Shown here: positions 23,186 through 32,500 of the stretch, one piece after another | How positions within the stretch are numbered: the stretch's first letter is position 1 | How the letters are laid out: each line of letters opens with the position of its first letter | Assembly (NCBI GenBank): GCA_902795385.1 | Contig: CADBLC010000001.1 | Location: 1 to 39,041 of the forward strand | Origin: Fibrobacter succinogenes | Lineage (GTDB): Bacteria; Fibrobacterota; Fibrobacteria; Fibrobacterales; Fibrobacteraceae | Reading direction: 5' to 3' | DNA length: 39,041 bases | The notes under the pieces: model-generated | Databases searched by the model: none | What the model was told of the DNA's origin: nothing | What the model saw: the letters and a program-made list of their open reading frames with translations, nothing else | Translations under genes and position numbers: made by a program

Positions 23186-23986
23186 ATGCGCAACCATATT
23201 ACAGCGACACTTTTCCTTTTTTCGTGGGTAGCCGTTGCAACTGCCGGCGGTTATGACGGCATCACGGAACCCATCGAACAAGCAAAAATCGGCTTCACCA
23301 TCCCCGGGAAAATCGACAGCATCTGGGTCAAGGAAGGCGACATGGTCCACAAGGGCGATACGCTCATCAACCTCGTGAAAACCGAAGACGAGCTGCGCGT
23401 CCGCGTTACCAAGATTGCCGCCGAAGACGTTTCCGAAATCGCCTCCGCCAAGGCGAAAATGGACACCTACGAAAAGGACTATAAGGCCATCAAGAAACTT
23501 TTCGAGACGAGTTCCTCCGTAAGCGAAGAACAGGTCTGGGAAAAAGAGCTCAGCTACAACGTCGCCAAGGCGGAGTGGGAAGCGGCCAAGGCTCACAAGA
23601 GCAAGGATTCCCTAGAATACAGTCTCGCACAGGCGCAACTCGAAAAGCAGTACCTGATATCGCCCTTCGACGGCGAAATCGTCTCCATCACCAAAAACAA
23701 GAGCGAGAGCGTCGAGGCGCTAGCCCCGGTTTTGGAGATAGCCAACGTGCGCACGTGCCGCCTTACCGCCTACATCATCGCAAACAAGGCAAAAAGTCTC
23801 AAGGTTGGCCAGCAGGTAAAACTACAGCTCAACGGAAACCAGAAGGTAAGCGTCAAGAAAGGAAAAATTGAGTTCATCTCGCCGTTGGTCGACAAGGCCA
23901 GCATGCTGCGTACAGTCAAGGTCATCTTTGACAACAAAGACAAGTCCATAGAACCCGGCGTCACAGGGAAAATCCTGCTTCAATGA
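23186..23986 (+). CDS. HlyD-family periplasmic adaptor (short, no membrane anchor)
   Basis: Periplasmic adaptor of 266 residues. A signal peptide (about 1-20, cleaved near ATAGG) replaces the membrane anchor usual in HlyD. The lipoyl half-motif KIGFTIPGKIDSIWVKEGDM (about 32-51) is followed by a helical hairpin (about 65-150). The second half-motif (QYLISPFDGEIVSITKNKSE) and a C-terminal beta barrel follow, ending at VTGKILLQ. This is the standard order for a membrane fusion protein that docks on a TolC channel. Its ATG is 6 bases after the lipoprotein gene, and its stop overlaps the TolC start (ATGA), so translation of the two is coupled. Confidence 0.9.
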   Translation: MRNHITATLFLFSWVAVATAGGYDGITEPIEQAKIGFTIPGKIDSIWVKEGDMVHKGDTLINLVKTEDELRVRVTKIAAEDVSEIASAKAKMDTYEKDYKAIKKLFETSSSVSEEQVWEKELSYNVAKAEWEAAKAHKSKDSLEYSLAQAQLEKQYLISPFDGEIVSITKNKSESVEALAPVLEIANVRTCRLTAYIIANKAKSLKVGQQVKLQLNGNQKVSVKKGKIEFISPLVDKASMLRTVKVIFDNKDKSIEPGVTGKILLQ

Positions 23987-25461
23987 GATACGTTTTCCCC
24001 ATACTGCTCCTTTCGGCGGTCTTTGCGCAAGCACAGGATTCCCTGTACCTGTCCTTCGACGATGCCCTGAACACGGTCATCGCGCACAACTCCGACGTAC
24101 AAGAAGCCAAGTACGAATGGATTAGCCGCAAGGAGATGTCGTCGGGGGCTTACGGCGACTTTGAACCGCAGCTAGTCGGGCGAATGAACAAGGAACGCGC
24201 CGACCGCCCCAGCGCCCTCTTTACCGAGACCAAGGACGAGTACAAGATTAGCGTACAGGGGAACCTGCCCACGGGTACGCAATACGACGTCGGTTTCAAC
24301 CAGGCGACCTACACCCACAGCGACTACACCTCGGAACTCTACTTTGGCGGGGAACTGCGGCAGCACCTCCTCAAGGATGGCCCCATCTATTTTGCGCCCA
24401 CCAACAATCTGAGGCAAGCCAAGCTGCAACAGGAAGTAGCCTACCAAAAGTACAGAAACACCCTGACCGACATCATCGAGAACTTTTGCGACGCTTACTG
24501 GAACTACTACTACTCGCAACAGATTCTCGTATTCGCGACCAAGTCTGCAGATGTAGCCAAGGAAATCGTTGACGACGCCTCCAAGCGACTCTCGCTCGGC
24601 CTGCTTTCACCGCTGGACTACCAGAAGGCGGTTGCCGAGTATTCCGACCGCGAAAGCGCGAGGCTCGAAGCCCTAGACAAGCTCCGCAGCGCAAGGCTCA
24701 CCCTTTTGCTGAGCCTTTCTTCGTCGGAATACATGCAGGACACGCGTCCCATCGCCATCCACCCCGATTTCAGTATCGATTCCTCCATACTCCTCGATAC
24801 AAAGGACCTTCAGGACTCCATCAAGATGATGCATCCTGTCTACTTGTACCAGAAGGCAGACCTGGAATTGCGAGAAACCGTACTGAGCGCCCACAAGTCG
24901 AGTTTTTTACCCACGCTAGACCTTATCGGCAGCTACGGCATCCGCAGCCGCGACGATAACGCACGCACCGCCGTACACAACTTCAAGGAGACAAAGCGCA
25001 GGCAGACCGTTCTCGCCGGGGGTATCGAGTTCGTTGTCCCGCTTTTCGCCAACATCAAGGAACGTCACCAGATGGCCGCCGAAAAGGCCAACGTACGTTC
25101 TTCCGAAATGCGCCTGTCCCTCGTACTGGACAAGCTCTTGGAAGAATTCCGCATATTGCGCAAAAGGACAGACGAAGTGAGGAGCCAGTTCCAGTACGGC
25201 GAAACATCCGTAGACTTCCATAAGAAAGAGCTCGAAGAAGAATTCAAGAAAATGAAACTGGGCAAGAGCAACTACCACCAGATTTTCGATATCGAAGAAG
25301 ATTTGCAAGAAGCCCAGAGACGGCATCTCGAGACCATCCGGATGCTCCATGTGATCGACATCCGTGCATCCAAGGCCAAGGGAAAGCTCCTTTTACAGAA
25401 CAAGCTCGAAAAATGGCACGACGGGAAACTGTTGCTGCGGGAGGACCTGCTAAGTGAGTAA
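23983..25461 (+). CDS. TolC-family outer-membrane channel protein
   Basis: A 492-residue outer membrane factor. Residues 1-17 are a signal peptide. Two long helical repeats with TolC-type motifs follow: FDDALNTVIAHNSDVQEAKY at the start, a ...RLSLGLLSPLDYQKAVAEY segment, AHKSSFLPTLDLIGSYG and a second helical arm ending QRRHLETIRML. The protein is long for the family but typical of Bacteroidota/Fibrobacter versions. The ATG overlaps the stop of the upstream HlyD gene by four bases, and its own end overlaps the next gene by eight bases. In context it is the exit duct through the outer membrane for the substrate served by the three adaptors here. Confidence 0.92.
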   Translation: MRYVFPILLLSAVFAQAQDSLYLSFDDALNTVIAHNSDVQEAKYEWISRKEMSSGAYGDFEPQLVGRMNKERADRPSALFTETKDEYKISVQGNLPTGTQYDVGFNQATYTHSDYTSELYFGGELRQHLLKDGPIYFAPTNNLRQAKLQQEVAYQKYRNTLTDIIENFCDAYWNYYYSQQILVFATKSADVAKEIVDDASKRLSLGLLSPLDYQKAVAEYSDRESARLEALDKLRSARLTLLLSLSSSEYMQDTRPIAIHPDFSIDSSILLDTKDLQDSIKMMHPVYLYQKADLELRETVLSAHKSSFLPTLDLIGSYGIRSRDDNARTAVHNFKETKRRQTVLAGGIEFVVPLFANIKERHQMAAEKANVRSSEMRLSLVLDKLLEEFRILRKRTDEVRSQFQYGETSVDFHKKELEEEFKKMKLGKSNYHQIFDIEEDLQEAQRRHLETIRMLHVIDIRASKAKGKLLLQNKLEKWHDGKLLLREDLLSE

Positions 25462-26893
25462 TCCAGAAATGAACGTGGACCCGAACGTCCTTATTAAGGC
25501 CCTGCAGGGAGCGTTGAATTCTTCGAACAAGAAGATCGTGCAGCTCAATTCCGTCGTGGATATTGCACGCAAAGTCAACGAGACAAACAAGTTCAAGACC
25601 GCCTTGCTCGCCTTCGCCGGCGAAATCGCCGACAGGTTGCACGCCGAACGCGTGAGCATCGGATGGCTAAAGCATGACTACATCCAGCTCAAGGCCATAA
25701 GCCACACCGACCGCTTTGAAAAGAAAATGCAGATTGTGCAGGATTTGGAAGCGGCCATGGAAGAAGCCTACGAACAGGATGCCGCCATACTCTTCCCGGC
25801 ACCCGAGAACGGTTCCGCCCTGACGCGCTCCCACGAGCAGTATTCAACAAAGCACAATGCGGGCAACCTGCTCTCGGTCCCTATACGCCATAACAACGAC
25901 ATCATGGCGGTGGTCACCTGCGAAAGGGCCAAACAGCCCTTTACCGATATTGACGCCTCGGAAATTTTCCTTGTCGCCACCCTTACCAGTGCGCGCATCA
26001 AGGAACTGTACCAAAAAAGCAACTGGTTCGGCGCCCGCATGGTACGCCAGACCCGGAACCTTTTGGCAAAGTGCCTCGGCTTCGAACATACGTGGGCAAA
26101 ATTCTTCGGCATTCTCGCAGCCTCCTTCGCCGTATTCGCGGCGATATTCCCCCTCCAATACAAGGTGAACGCCCCCGCCATTCTCAAGACGGACAAGGTG
26201 ATGTACCTTACCGCCCCCTTCAACGGGTTTATCGACAGCGTTTCGGTAAAGCCCGGAGACATCGTGTACAAGGGGCAGGAACTTATGCGGCTCGACCAAA
26301 AGGAACTCAAGCTCGAAGAAGCGAACCTCCTTGCCGAAGAGCAGAACAACCGCCGCGAAATCCAGAAAGCACAGGCCAACCAGATGCTGGCCGACATGAG
26401 AATCCACCAGGCCCGCCTGGCACAGACTCTGGCCAAATTGCAGACGGTACGCTACAAGCTTTCCAAATCTGTCATATACGCAACGGCTGATAGCGCCATC
26501 ATCATCGAGGGCGACCTGCAAAAGAGAATCGGCGCCCCCGTAAACCAAGGTACAGAACTGTTCCAGATGGCACTCATCGAGAACATCTATGTCGAAGTGG
26601 ATGTCGCCGAAGAGGAAATCAAGAACGTCAAGACTGGTGTCAAGGGATTCCTCGCACTCAAAAGCCGTCCCGACTTGACATTTGAATTCAATACGGACAG
26701 GATTACCCCGACCGCCACGGTCAAGGAACAGGAAAACGTATTCCCCGTCAGGGGCGAACTCCTTGGCAGGGCACCGAACTGGTTCCGTCCCGGAATGACA
26801 GGCATCGCCAAGATTCTTGCCGGCAAAAAAACGTTGTGGTGGATTCTGAGCCACCAGGCACTGGACTACTTGCGCCTCAAGCTCTGGTGGTAA
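25454..26893 (+). CDS. GAF-domain / HlyD-type inner-membrane adaptor fusion
   Basis: A 479-residue two-part protein. Residues about 40-190 form a cytoplasmic GAF domain (TALLAFAGEIADRLHAERVS, then LLSVPIRHNNDIMAVVTCER), a small-molecule or signal-sensing fold. A single transmembrane segment (about 217-235) follows, then an HlyD adaptor: first lipoyl half (YLTAPFNGFIDSVSVKPGDI), a coiled-coil hairpin (about 275-335), second half and a barrel to about 455. The C-terminal tail is Trp-rich (TLWWILSHQALDYLRLKLWW) and may be membrane-associated. The GTG start at 25454 is chosen because GGGAGGA sits 8 bases upstream and the frame overlaps the TolC gene by eight bases; an ATG five codons later is possible. 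The fusion could couple a cytoplasmic signal to assembly of the export channel (inference). Confidence 0.88.
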   Translation: MSNPEMNVDPNVLIKALQGALNSSNKKIVQLNSVVDIARKVNETNKFKTALLAFAGEIADRLHAERVSIGWLKHDYIQLKAISHTDRFEKKMQIVQDLEAAMEEAYEQDAAILFPAPENGSALTRSHEQYSTKHNAGNLLSVPIRHNNDIMAVVTCERAKQPFTDIDASEIFLVATLTSARIKELYQKSNWFGARMVRQTRNLLAKCLGFEHTWAKFFGILAASFAVFAAIFPLQYKVNAPAILKTDKVMYLTAPFNGFIDSVSVKPGDIVYKGQELMRLDQKELKLEEANLLAEEQNNRREIQKAQANQMLADMRIHQARLAQTLAKLQTVRYKLSKSVIYATADSAIIIEGDLQKRIGAPVNQGTELFQMALIENIYVEVDVAEEEIKNVKTGVKGFLALKSRPDLTFEFNTDRITPTATVKEQENVFPVRGELLGRAPNWFRPGMTGIAKILAGKKTLWWILSHQALDYLRLKLWW

Positions 26894-26908
26894 AGCAAAT
26901 CCTTGTAT

Positions 26909-28057
26909 TTACTGATAGTCTTTCACGCAGCGGAGAGACAAGCCCCTATTCTCATCAACGGCATCATACGTGACGTCCTTGCTGTCGTATGTCATGCCAT
27001 AGGATTGGGCGCTAGTATTATCTATAAAATTCGATGTCCAGAACAAGGCTATCGTAGATTCACCATAGAACGAACCATACGAGTAATAGCCTCCCGGCAG
27101 TGCCGCAAAGCCAAGATCATCGGTTCCTTTGACACCTTCATTCCATCCGTCTTTCGAACGCAGCATCGCACCAGACGAATCTTCTTCCTTTTCCAATTCA
27201 AACAACAGCAACCATTCAGCCGTCGAAGAAACATGCCAACCCTCTGGGCACAAACCATGGAACGGATTGGCTACGTTGCATTTTTTCCCGTAGCCGCATT
27301 CTTCTTCTGTCCTGTTGAGCACCGCTGCCCACGTATAGAGCCTGCCGTATTTTTTGCAATTTTCTTCTTTATTATCGTAGCACCAGCTCTGTTTTCCGTC
27401 ATTAAACGCATAATTCAGATTCTCCGTCATCCATGTCATGGCGTTTTCACCTTCGCCAATAACAGCATAACGGTACACCTGATTATCACGTACATCTACA
27501 AAGTATTTGTCTAAATCAAACAAGACCCCTTGAACGCAGAATTTTTCTTCGGGATTGTACGCAGAATCGAGACATAAAGCCGAGTATAGCTTCGACTCTC
27601 TTCCATCGGAACATTTGAGAACAATAACTCCGGCAGAATCGCTAGCTATTCCGCAATCGACTTTAGAGGAATCGCCCCTTTCGCCTTTTTCGCCCATGGG
27701 GCCCGTATAACCCGGAATTTGGGCGGAATCACCTTTCACGCCCTTTTCTCCAGAGGCACCGTCCTTTCCGTCCGAACCAGCGAGGCCGTCGTCACCAGCG
27801 CCACCCTTCAATTTTACCCAGTCGTTTCCATCGCAAAAATACGACGCTCCGGAATCGGCAACAAACACCTTTTTTCCGACAGCCGACGTATCGCACGACT
27901 CCGTCGAAAGCTTTTTCCCGGCAGCAAGGACTTGATCGGAATCGTCATAAACTTCGATGACCTTATTATCGCCATCACCGCAAGCTACAAGCGACAAAAA
28001 AAGCAAACAGAATGTTGCGCTACAAAACAACCCTAAAAATTTTTTGTTGTAGCGCAT
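26909..28057 (-). CDS. Collagen-like FISUMP lipoprotein (second gene of pair)
   Basis: A 382-residue lipoprotein starting at the ATG at 28057. A longer frame starts at 28072, but GGAGG lies just before 28057 and the signal peptide begins there. The lipobox is SLVAC with Cys26. Residues about 30-84 form a small Cys-containing module (CDTSAVGKKVFVADSGASYF). Residues 85-129 are collagen-like Gly-x-y triplets. The FISUMP domain follows (about 185-382: MTWMTENLNYAFNDG, YGRLYTWAAVL, GLCPEGWHVSSTAEW, LGFAALPGGYYSYG, LRCVKDY). Its ATG is one base after the TGA of the upstream paralogue, so the two form an operon. It converges on the GAF-HlyD gene with only 15 bases between and no visible terminator. 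Confidence 0.9.
   Translation of the reverse strand: MRYNKKFLGLFCSATFCLLFLSLVACGDGDNKVIEVYDDSDQVLAAGKKLSTESCDTSAVGKKVFVADSGASYFCDGNDWVKLKGGAGDDGLAGSDGKDGASGEKGVKGDSAQIPGYTGPMGEKGERGDSSKVDCGIASDSAGVIVLKCSDGRESKLYSALCLDSAYNPEEKFCVQGVLFDLDKYFVDVRDNQVYRYAVIGEGENAMTWMTENLNYAFNDGKQSWCYDNKEENCKKYGRLYTWAAVLNRTEEECGYGKKCNVANPFHGLCPEGWHVSSTAEWLLLFELEKEEDSSGAMLRSKDGWNEGVKGTDDLGFAALPGGYYSYGSFYGESTIALFWTSNFIDNTSAQSYGMTYDSKDVTYDAVDENRGLSLRCVKDYQ
27671..27805 (-). repeat. Collagen-like Gly-x-y stretch in the downstream FISUMP lipoprotein
   Basis: Residues 85-129 are mostly Gly at every third position (GGAGDDGLAGSDGKDGASG, then GPMGEKGERGDSS), with one interruption at SAQIPGY. GEKG and GKDG triplets typical of bacterial collagen-like proteins are present. 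It could trimerise into a stalk holding the FISUMP domain away from the membrane. Confidence 0.8.
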
Positions 28058-28058
28058 G

Positions 28059-29282
28059 TCATTCCTCCACATAATCTTTCACACAACGCACCGAAAGAGC
28101 ATCGTGCTTTAGCATTCTAAAATCTACTCCGTCATCCATTCTTGGTTTTGAATGATAAAGACGTACGCTAAAAGCACTTGTTCCATCATAATTAGCATAA
28201 GTCCATAATCTAGCTTTTTGACCGATCTCACTAAATACACGGACGTCTTTAGAAACACTCATAAATCCAGCCGGTTTTACAGCCAAGCCCCAAACATCCG
28301 TACCATTGCCACTAGCACCATCATAGTCGTCCCATCCCTCTGAGGATTTGAGTTTTCCACCAATGTAATTGTAAGTTGTTGAGGAGGCATCTACCAATGC
28401 ACTCCATTCCGCAGTCGTTGTCAAATGCCAGCCTTTCGGGCAAACTCCCCTAAACTTAGTCGTCGTTGAACGCACATTATCATCACCCGAGGCATAATAG
28501 CCGCATCCCTCGCAATCCGAACTGAACTTGGCAGCACTATCCGCTGCCGCCGACCACGTATAGAGACGGCCATATTCCTTGCAGTTTTCAGGATCGTCAT
28601 CATAACAATAGCTCTTGGCGGAACCCTCGTTGTAATCGTAATTCAGGTTTTCAGCCATCCAAACACGATTGCCGATTTCGACAAAACCATAAACTTGGCC
28701 GTCTCTCTCATCGCACAACTGGTTTGCAGGATTATACGGTTTTCCGCCACAAGAAAAGATTTCCCCATTCACACAAGCCGCTTTTTCCGGGTCAAACGGG
28801 GTATAGCCACATATAGACTTGTACATTTTCACGGAATCCGCATTCTCCCCATCGCCGCACTTGATAACGACAACGCCATCCTTATCACTTGCAATTTTGC
28901 AGCTCGTCCCCGCGACACCATCATCGCCCTTGGGGCCCTGGGGGCCTTTTTCGCCCGGAATGCCTACCCCATCATCACCCTTGGGGCCATTTTCTCCCTT
29001 TTCACCATCTTTTCCGTCTTTGCCGGCCTTGCCCGGTTCGCCCTTCAGCGAAGTCCAGCTTTTGCCGTCACACATATAGAATTCCGTAGAGTCCACAACA
29101 TAAAGTAGTTCACCCAAGCTCGTAGAATCACAAGTCTGATTTTTCAGGCTATCCCCTGCAGCCAACACGGCGATGTCGTCGTTATGGTATACGGTAGTTT
29201 CGGTAACCGAATTGCTGCAAGCAACCAAAAACAGCATTCCGACTAAGCTAATAAATTCAGCACAAAAGAACTTGTTTTTCAT
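28059..29282 (-). CDS. Collagen-like FISUMP lipoprotein (first gene of pair)
   Basis: A 407-residue lipoprotein, paralogous to the next gene along its whole length. The ATG at 29282 is preceded by GGGGA. The lipobox is FLVAC with Cys22. Residues about 25-80 match the small module of the downstream paralogue (VLAAGDSLKNQTCDSTSLGE). Residues 81-125 are a collagen-like stretch, followed by a Cys-bearing segment. The C-terminal FISUMP domain (about 200-407) has VWMAENLNYDYNEG, YGRLYTWSAA, GVCPKGWHLTTTAEW, WGLAVKPAGFMSV and LSVRCVKDY. It heads a two-gene operon that diverges from the second GH9 gene. Surface display with an adhesion or recognition role is inferred from the domain type. Confidence 0.9.
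   Translation of the reverse strand: MKNKFFCAEFISLVGMLFLVACSNSVTETTVYHNDDIAVLAAGDSLKNQTCDSTSLGELLYVVDSTEFYMCDGKSWTSLKGEPGKAGKDGKDGEKGENGPKGDDGVGIPGEKGPQGPKGDDGVAGTSCKIASDKDGVVVIKCGDGENADSVKMYKSICGYTPFDPEKAACVNGEIFSCGGKPYNPANQLCDERDGQVYGFVEIGNRVWMAENLNYDYNEGSAKSYCYDDDPENCKEYGRLYTWSAAADSAAKFSSDCEGCGYYASGDDNVRSTTTKFRGVCPKGWHLTTTAEWSALVDASSTTYNYIGGKLKSSEGWDDYDGASGNGTDVWGLAVKPAGFMSVSKDVRVFSEIGQKARLWTYANYDGTSAFSVRLYHSKPRMDDGVDFRMLKHDALSVRCVKDYVEE
28908..29042 (-). repeat. Collagen-like Gly-x-y stretch in the upstream FISUMP lipoprotein
   Basis: Residues 81-125 keep Gly at every third position over about 15 triplets with one shift near GVGIPG. They are rich in GKDG, GEKG and GPKG, charged triplets that stabilise hydroxyproline-free bacterial collagen helices. 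Confidence 0.85.
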
Positions 29283-29524
29283 TTGTTCCCCATTAGTTTG
29301 TGCAAATTTATAAACTTTTTTTATAGTCGCACTGTTTTTTTTATTAAATTATTTATTACTTTCGTAATGGTTACATTCTGTTCACATAGCCAATCCGGGG
29401 TTCCAAACTCAAAAATTTCGGCTTAAAATAGGGCGAAAAACGCAAATTCCCCCTACTGGGGCTTAGGAAAATCGAGCTTTTTTATTTATATTAAATAAAA
29501 AGTTACCTTGCCAGGTATTCTCCT
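29283..29524. promoter_or_regulatory. Divergent AT-rich intergenic region (FISUMP pair / second GH9)
   Basis: This 242-base gap holds no gene. On the - side TATAAAAAAAGTTTATAAA lies about 25 bases before the FISUMP ATG. On the + side a T-tract followed by TTATATTAAA (about 29476-29497) lies about 30 bases before the GH9 ATG, in the position expected for a -10 region. A small CCCC-tact-GGGG hairpin occurs near 29450-29461. The GH9 ribosome site is weak (AGG about 11 bases upstream). Confidence 0.4.
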
Positions 29525-32500
29525 ATGAAAAAAACAATCTTTGCATTACTTCTGCTTGGCTTGTCCCTATCTAGCGCAGCGATCGAACTTCCAAACATCG
29601 ACCGCACGGACAAGGTTCACGAACGAAGATATTTGGACTCCATTAACGTCTATCACCGTCGAGCAATCCGCGTAAACCAGGTTGGCTTCAGACCCCAAGA
29701 CCTCAAGTTCGCCTATGTGGCCGACCCTTCGGAAACCAACTTCAAGGTCATTGACGCCAATAGCGGCACCGAAGCCTTGAGCGGCACGTTAACCTTGATT
29801 GACGATCACGTGATTAAGCCCAACATGTGGGTCGACGGTGCGTTCAATTCCATTACAACAATGTACCACATGGGCTCGCGGGATACGAGCACCAAGACCG
29901 AAGCCCTTTACCGAGCCGATTTTTCGGCACTTTCTCCCAGCACGCCGGGACAATATTTTATTGTTGTAGGGAATGATACATCTGCCACTTTTGATATCCA
30001 CCCCTATGTTTTTAATGCCATATTAGAAAATGCGTTGAAGTTCTTTGGTATTCAGCGTTGCGGTAACACCAAGTCCCATTTTCATGCGGCATGCCATTTG
30101 AAAGATGGTTCGGCTATTGGTCATGACTTGACGGGTGGTTGGCACGATTGCGGCGACCACTTTAAACCCTCCGAAACTCTAGGCTATGTCGCTTACGCTT
30201 TGATAACGACATACCTTGTGTATAAGGACAAGGCCGAAGACCGTTATGGTGAATCTTACGATGATACAGTGATTGTCGATGGTGTCCCTGATATTTTGTG
30301 GGAAGCCAAGATCGGTGCCGATTACATCTTTAAACTTTATAAGGCATCGAAAGCGGATGGCCTTATTGAAAAACATGATATGTGGCATACCGTAGGCAGT
30401 ATATTAGATCACGCTTTTTGGGACCAGCCGGAAAGACAAGATGCCCAGGCTTATGAGCATGGCGGCCCCGACCGCGATGTCAGTGATTCGATAGGTTCCT
30501 ATGCAGGTTCCTTTGCTGCTACATTGGCTTATTTCTCTGTGGCATGGAAAGATTACAACCCGGTTTATGCAGATTCCCTTTTGGAGGCTGCCAAGGATAT
30601 TTACAAGAATGTTGCTTACTATCATTCCCCAGCGGTACACGGATATCAATCATCGTCCATTCCTAGCGATCTTTATCCGGGTGGCAATAGTGAATTCAAT
30701 ATGAATGACGACCTTGCCGCTGGAGCTCTCGCCTTGTGGTATGCGACCAAGGACACCTCGTACCAGTTCGATTTGTATAAGGATTTGAAAATCCATGACA
30801 ATAGGGTGAATTATGGAAACAATAATGAACCTGGCGATGCTGGTGCTTACTTTAGAGGAGGTTTCTTGGGAGTCCTCAGCGGTTTTTATCCTGGTGGCTG
30901 GATGACCGACTATGAAAACGTCCATACCTACGTGTTATTTTCGTTCCTTAAGCTAATCCTGGCCGACAAGGATACGGCACTAACGTACAATGTGGGGGAA
31001 CTAGAACGCGATACCCTTATACAACGTGCTACAAACGCCTTGCGGCGCGCGACTGCTGACGGTACGAAAGGCGATAAGGTTATATGGAATAATAGATGGG
31101 GGACAATTCATGCGGTTCCTCCGTACGATATTCTTTACCCTACAGCGTGGGGGCTTAATCGTTACAATATGGGTTCCGCCAATGCCGTCTTTATGCTTTC
31201 GGAAGTGCTTCCGGATGGGCCTGAAAAACAGGCGTATTTTAACCTAGCTCTCGAAAATATTTATTATACCTTGGGCGCGAACCCTTGGGATATCTCTTTC
31301 ATGATGGGTGCAGGCGACAAAAACCAGAACCATCCGCATAACCGAACTTCTAACCCAGATGGATATGATGCTGGTGGAAAGCCTTATAAATACAGGTGCC
31401 CGCGAGGAGCCCTGATGGGCGGCTATTTCCCCGACATGACCTTGGAAGATTACTGGCAAGATTACACAAAAACAGAAACTTGCATCGACTTCTCGGCACA
31501 GCTTTTGATACCTGTTCAACGCCTTGCCGAAGTCTTACCGCCCGATAACGAGGGTCCCCTGTTCAGCAACATTCAGGGAACTCCCATTTCCGAAACTTCT
31601 GCCATTGTAAGCTGGGATGCAGACGAAGTTTCCCTGGTAACGGTTTTCTATAGTACGACCCCAGACAAGATGAACGCCAAGTCGGTCCAGCAGGACCACG
31701 CTTCCAAGGGCGGAGCCGTGACCCTCGAAGGTTTGGAAATGGGAAAAACCTATTACTTCTTCCTGGAAGGGGTAGACGTATCGCCCAAGCACAACATTAC
31801 CACCGACGACAACCACGGCCAATGGTACCAGTTCACAATGACTCTTGAGCCCGTCACTATCAGCGGCGTAACCATTTGCCAGGTAGACAACCGAAGCGCC
31901 AAGATTTACTGGTGGACCAACGTTCGTTCGAACGGCGTCGTAAAATACGGAACGTCGATGTCGGCACTGAACGCGTCGCAGTCCTCGACAGACGGGGCCG
32001 TCTTGTTCCACGAAGTTGAGCTCAAAAATCTTTCTCCCGGCACCACCTACTACTTCTCGGTATCTTCGGGCATGAGCGAAGATAAGAACGGAGGCTCGGG
32101 ATACAGTTTCACTACCGAAAGCGAAGCTTCCTACGCAGATCTCGTGATTACGATTAAGCCAAGCGCTTATCAAGATGAAACTGAATGCAATCATGCGAAT
32201 GGATGGAAAAACTGTAGGGAATTTATTGTTGAAATCGACAATAACGACACGCTTGTGTTTGAAGATTTTGAACTCCGCCTGTATTTGGGTGCGAAAGCCG
32301 ATGCCATTGCTCCTGCTAGCGACATAAAGCATGTTTTTGATGGAAAAGGCAAAGAACAGATGAACTGGAGCACCCAGCTAGTCACTTTTGGTCCGCAAAC
32401 GGCCGATGCTACCGGACAGTATTATTTGCCCATTACCATCAAGGATAAACTTTATGTCTCGGGGCGTATTATTTTCCAGATTAAGTGGAATTATGGACTT

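Noticed and set aside
21707-26893. Drug-efflux (RND or MacAB) operon
   Set aside because: HlyD and TolC genes are present, but no RND pump or MacB-type ABC protein is found. The lipoprotein and the GAF fusion do not belong to those systems.
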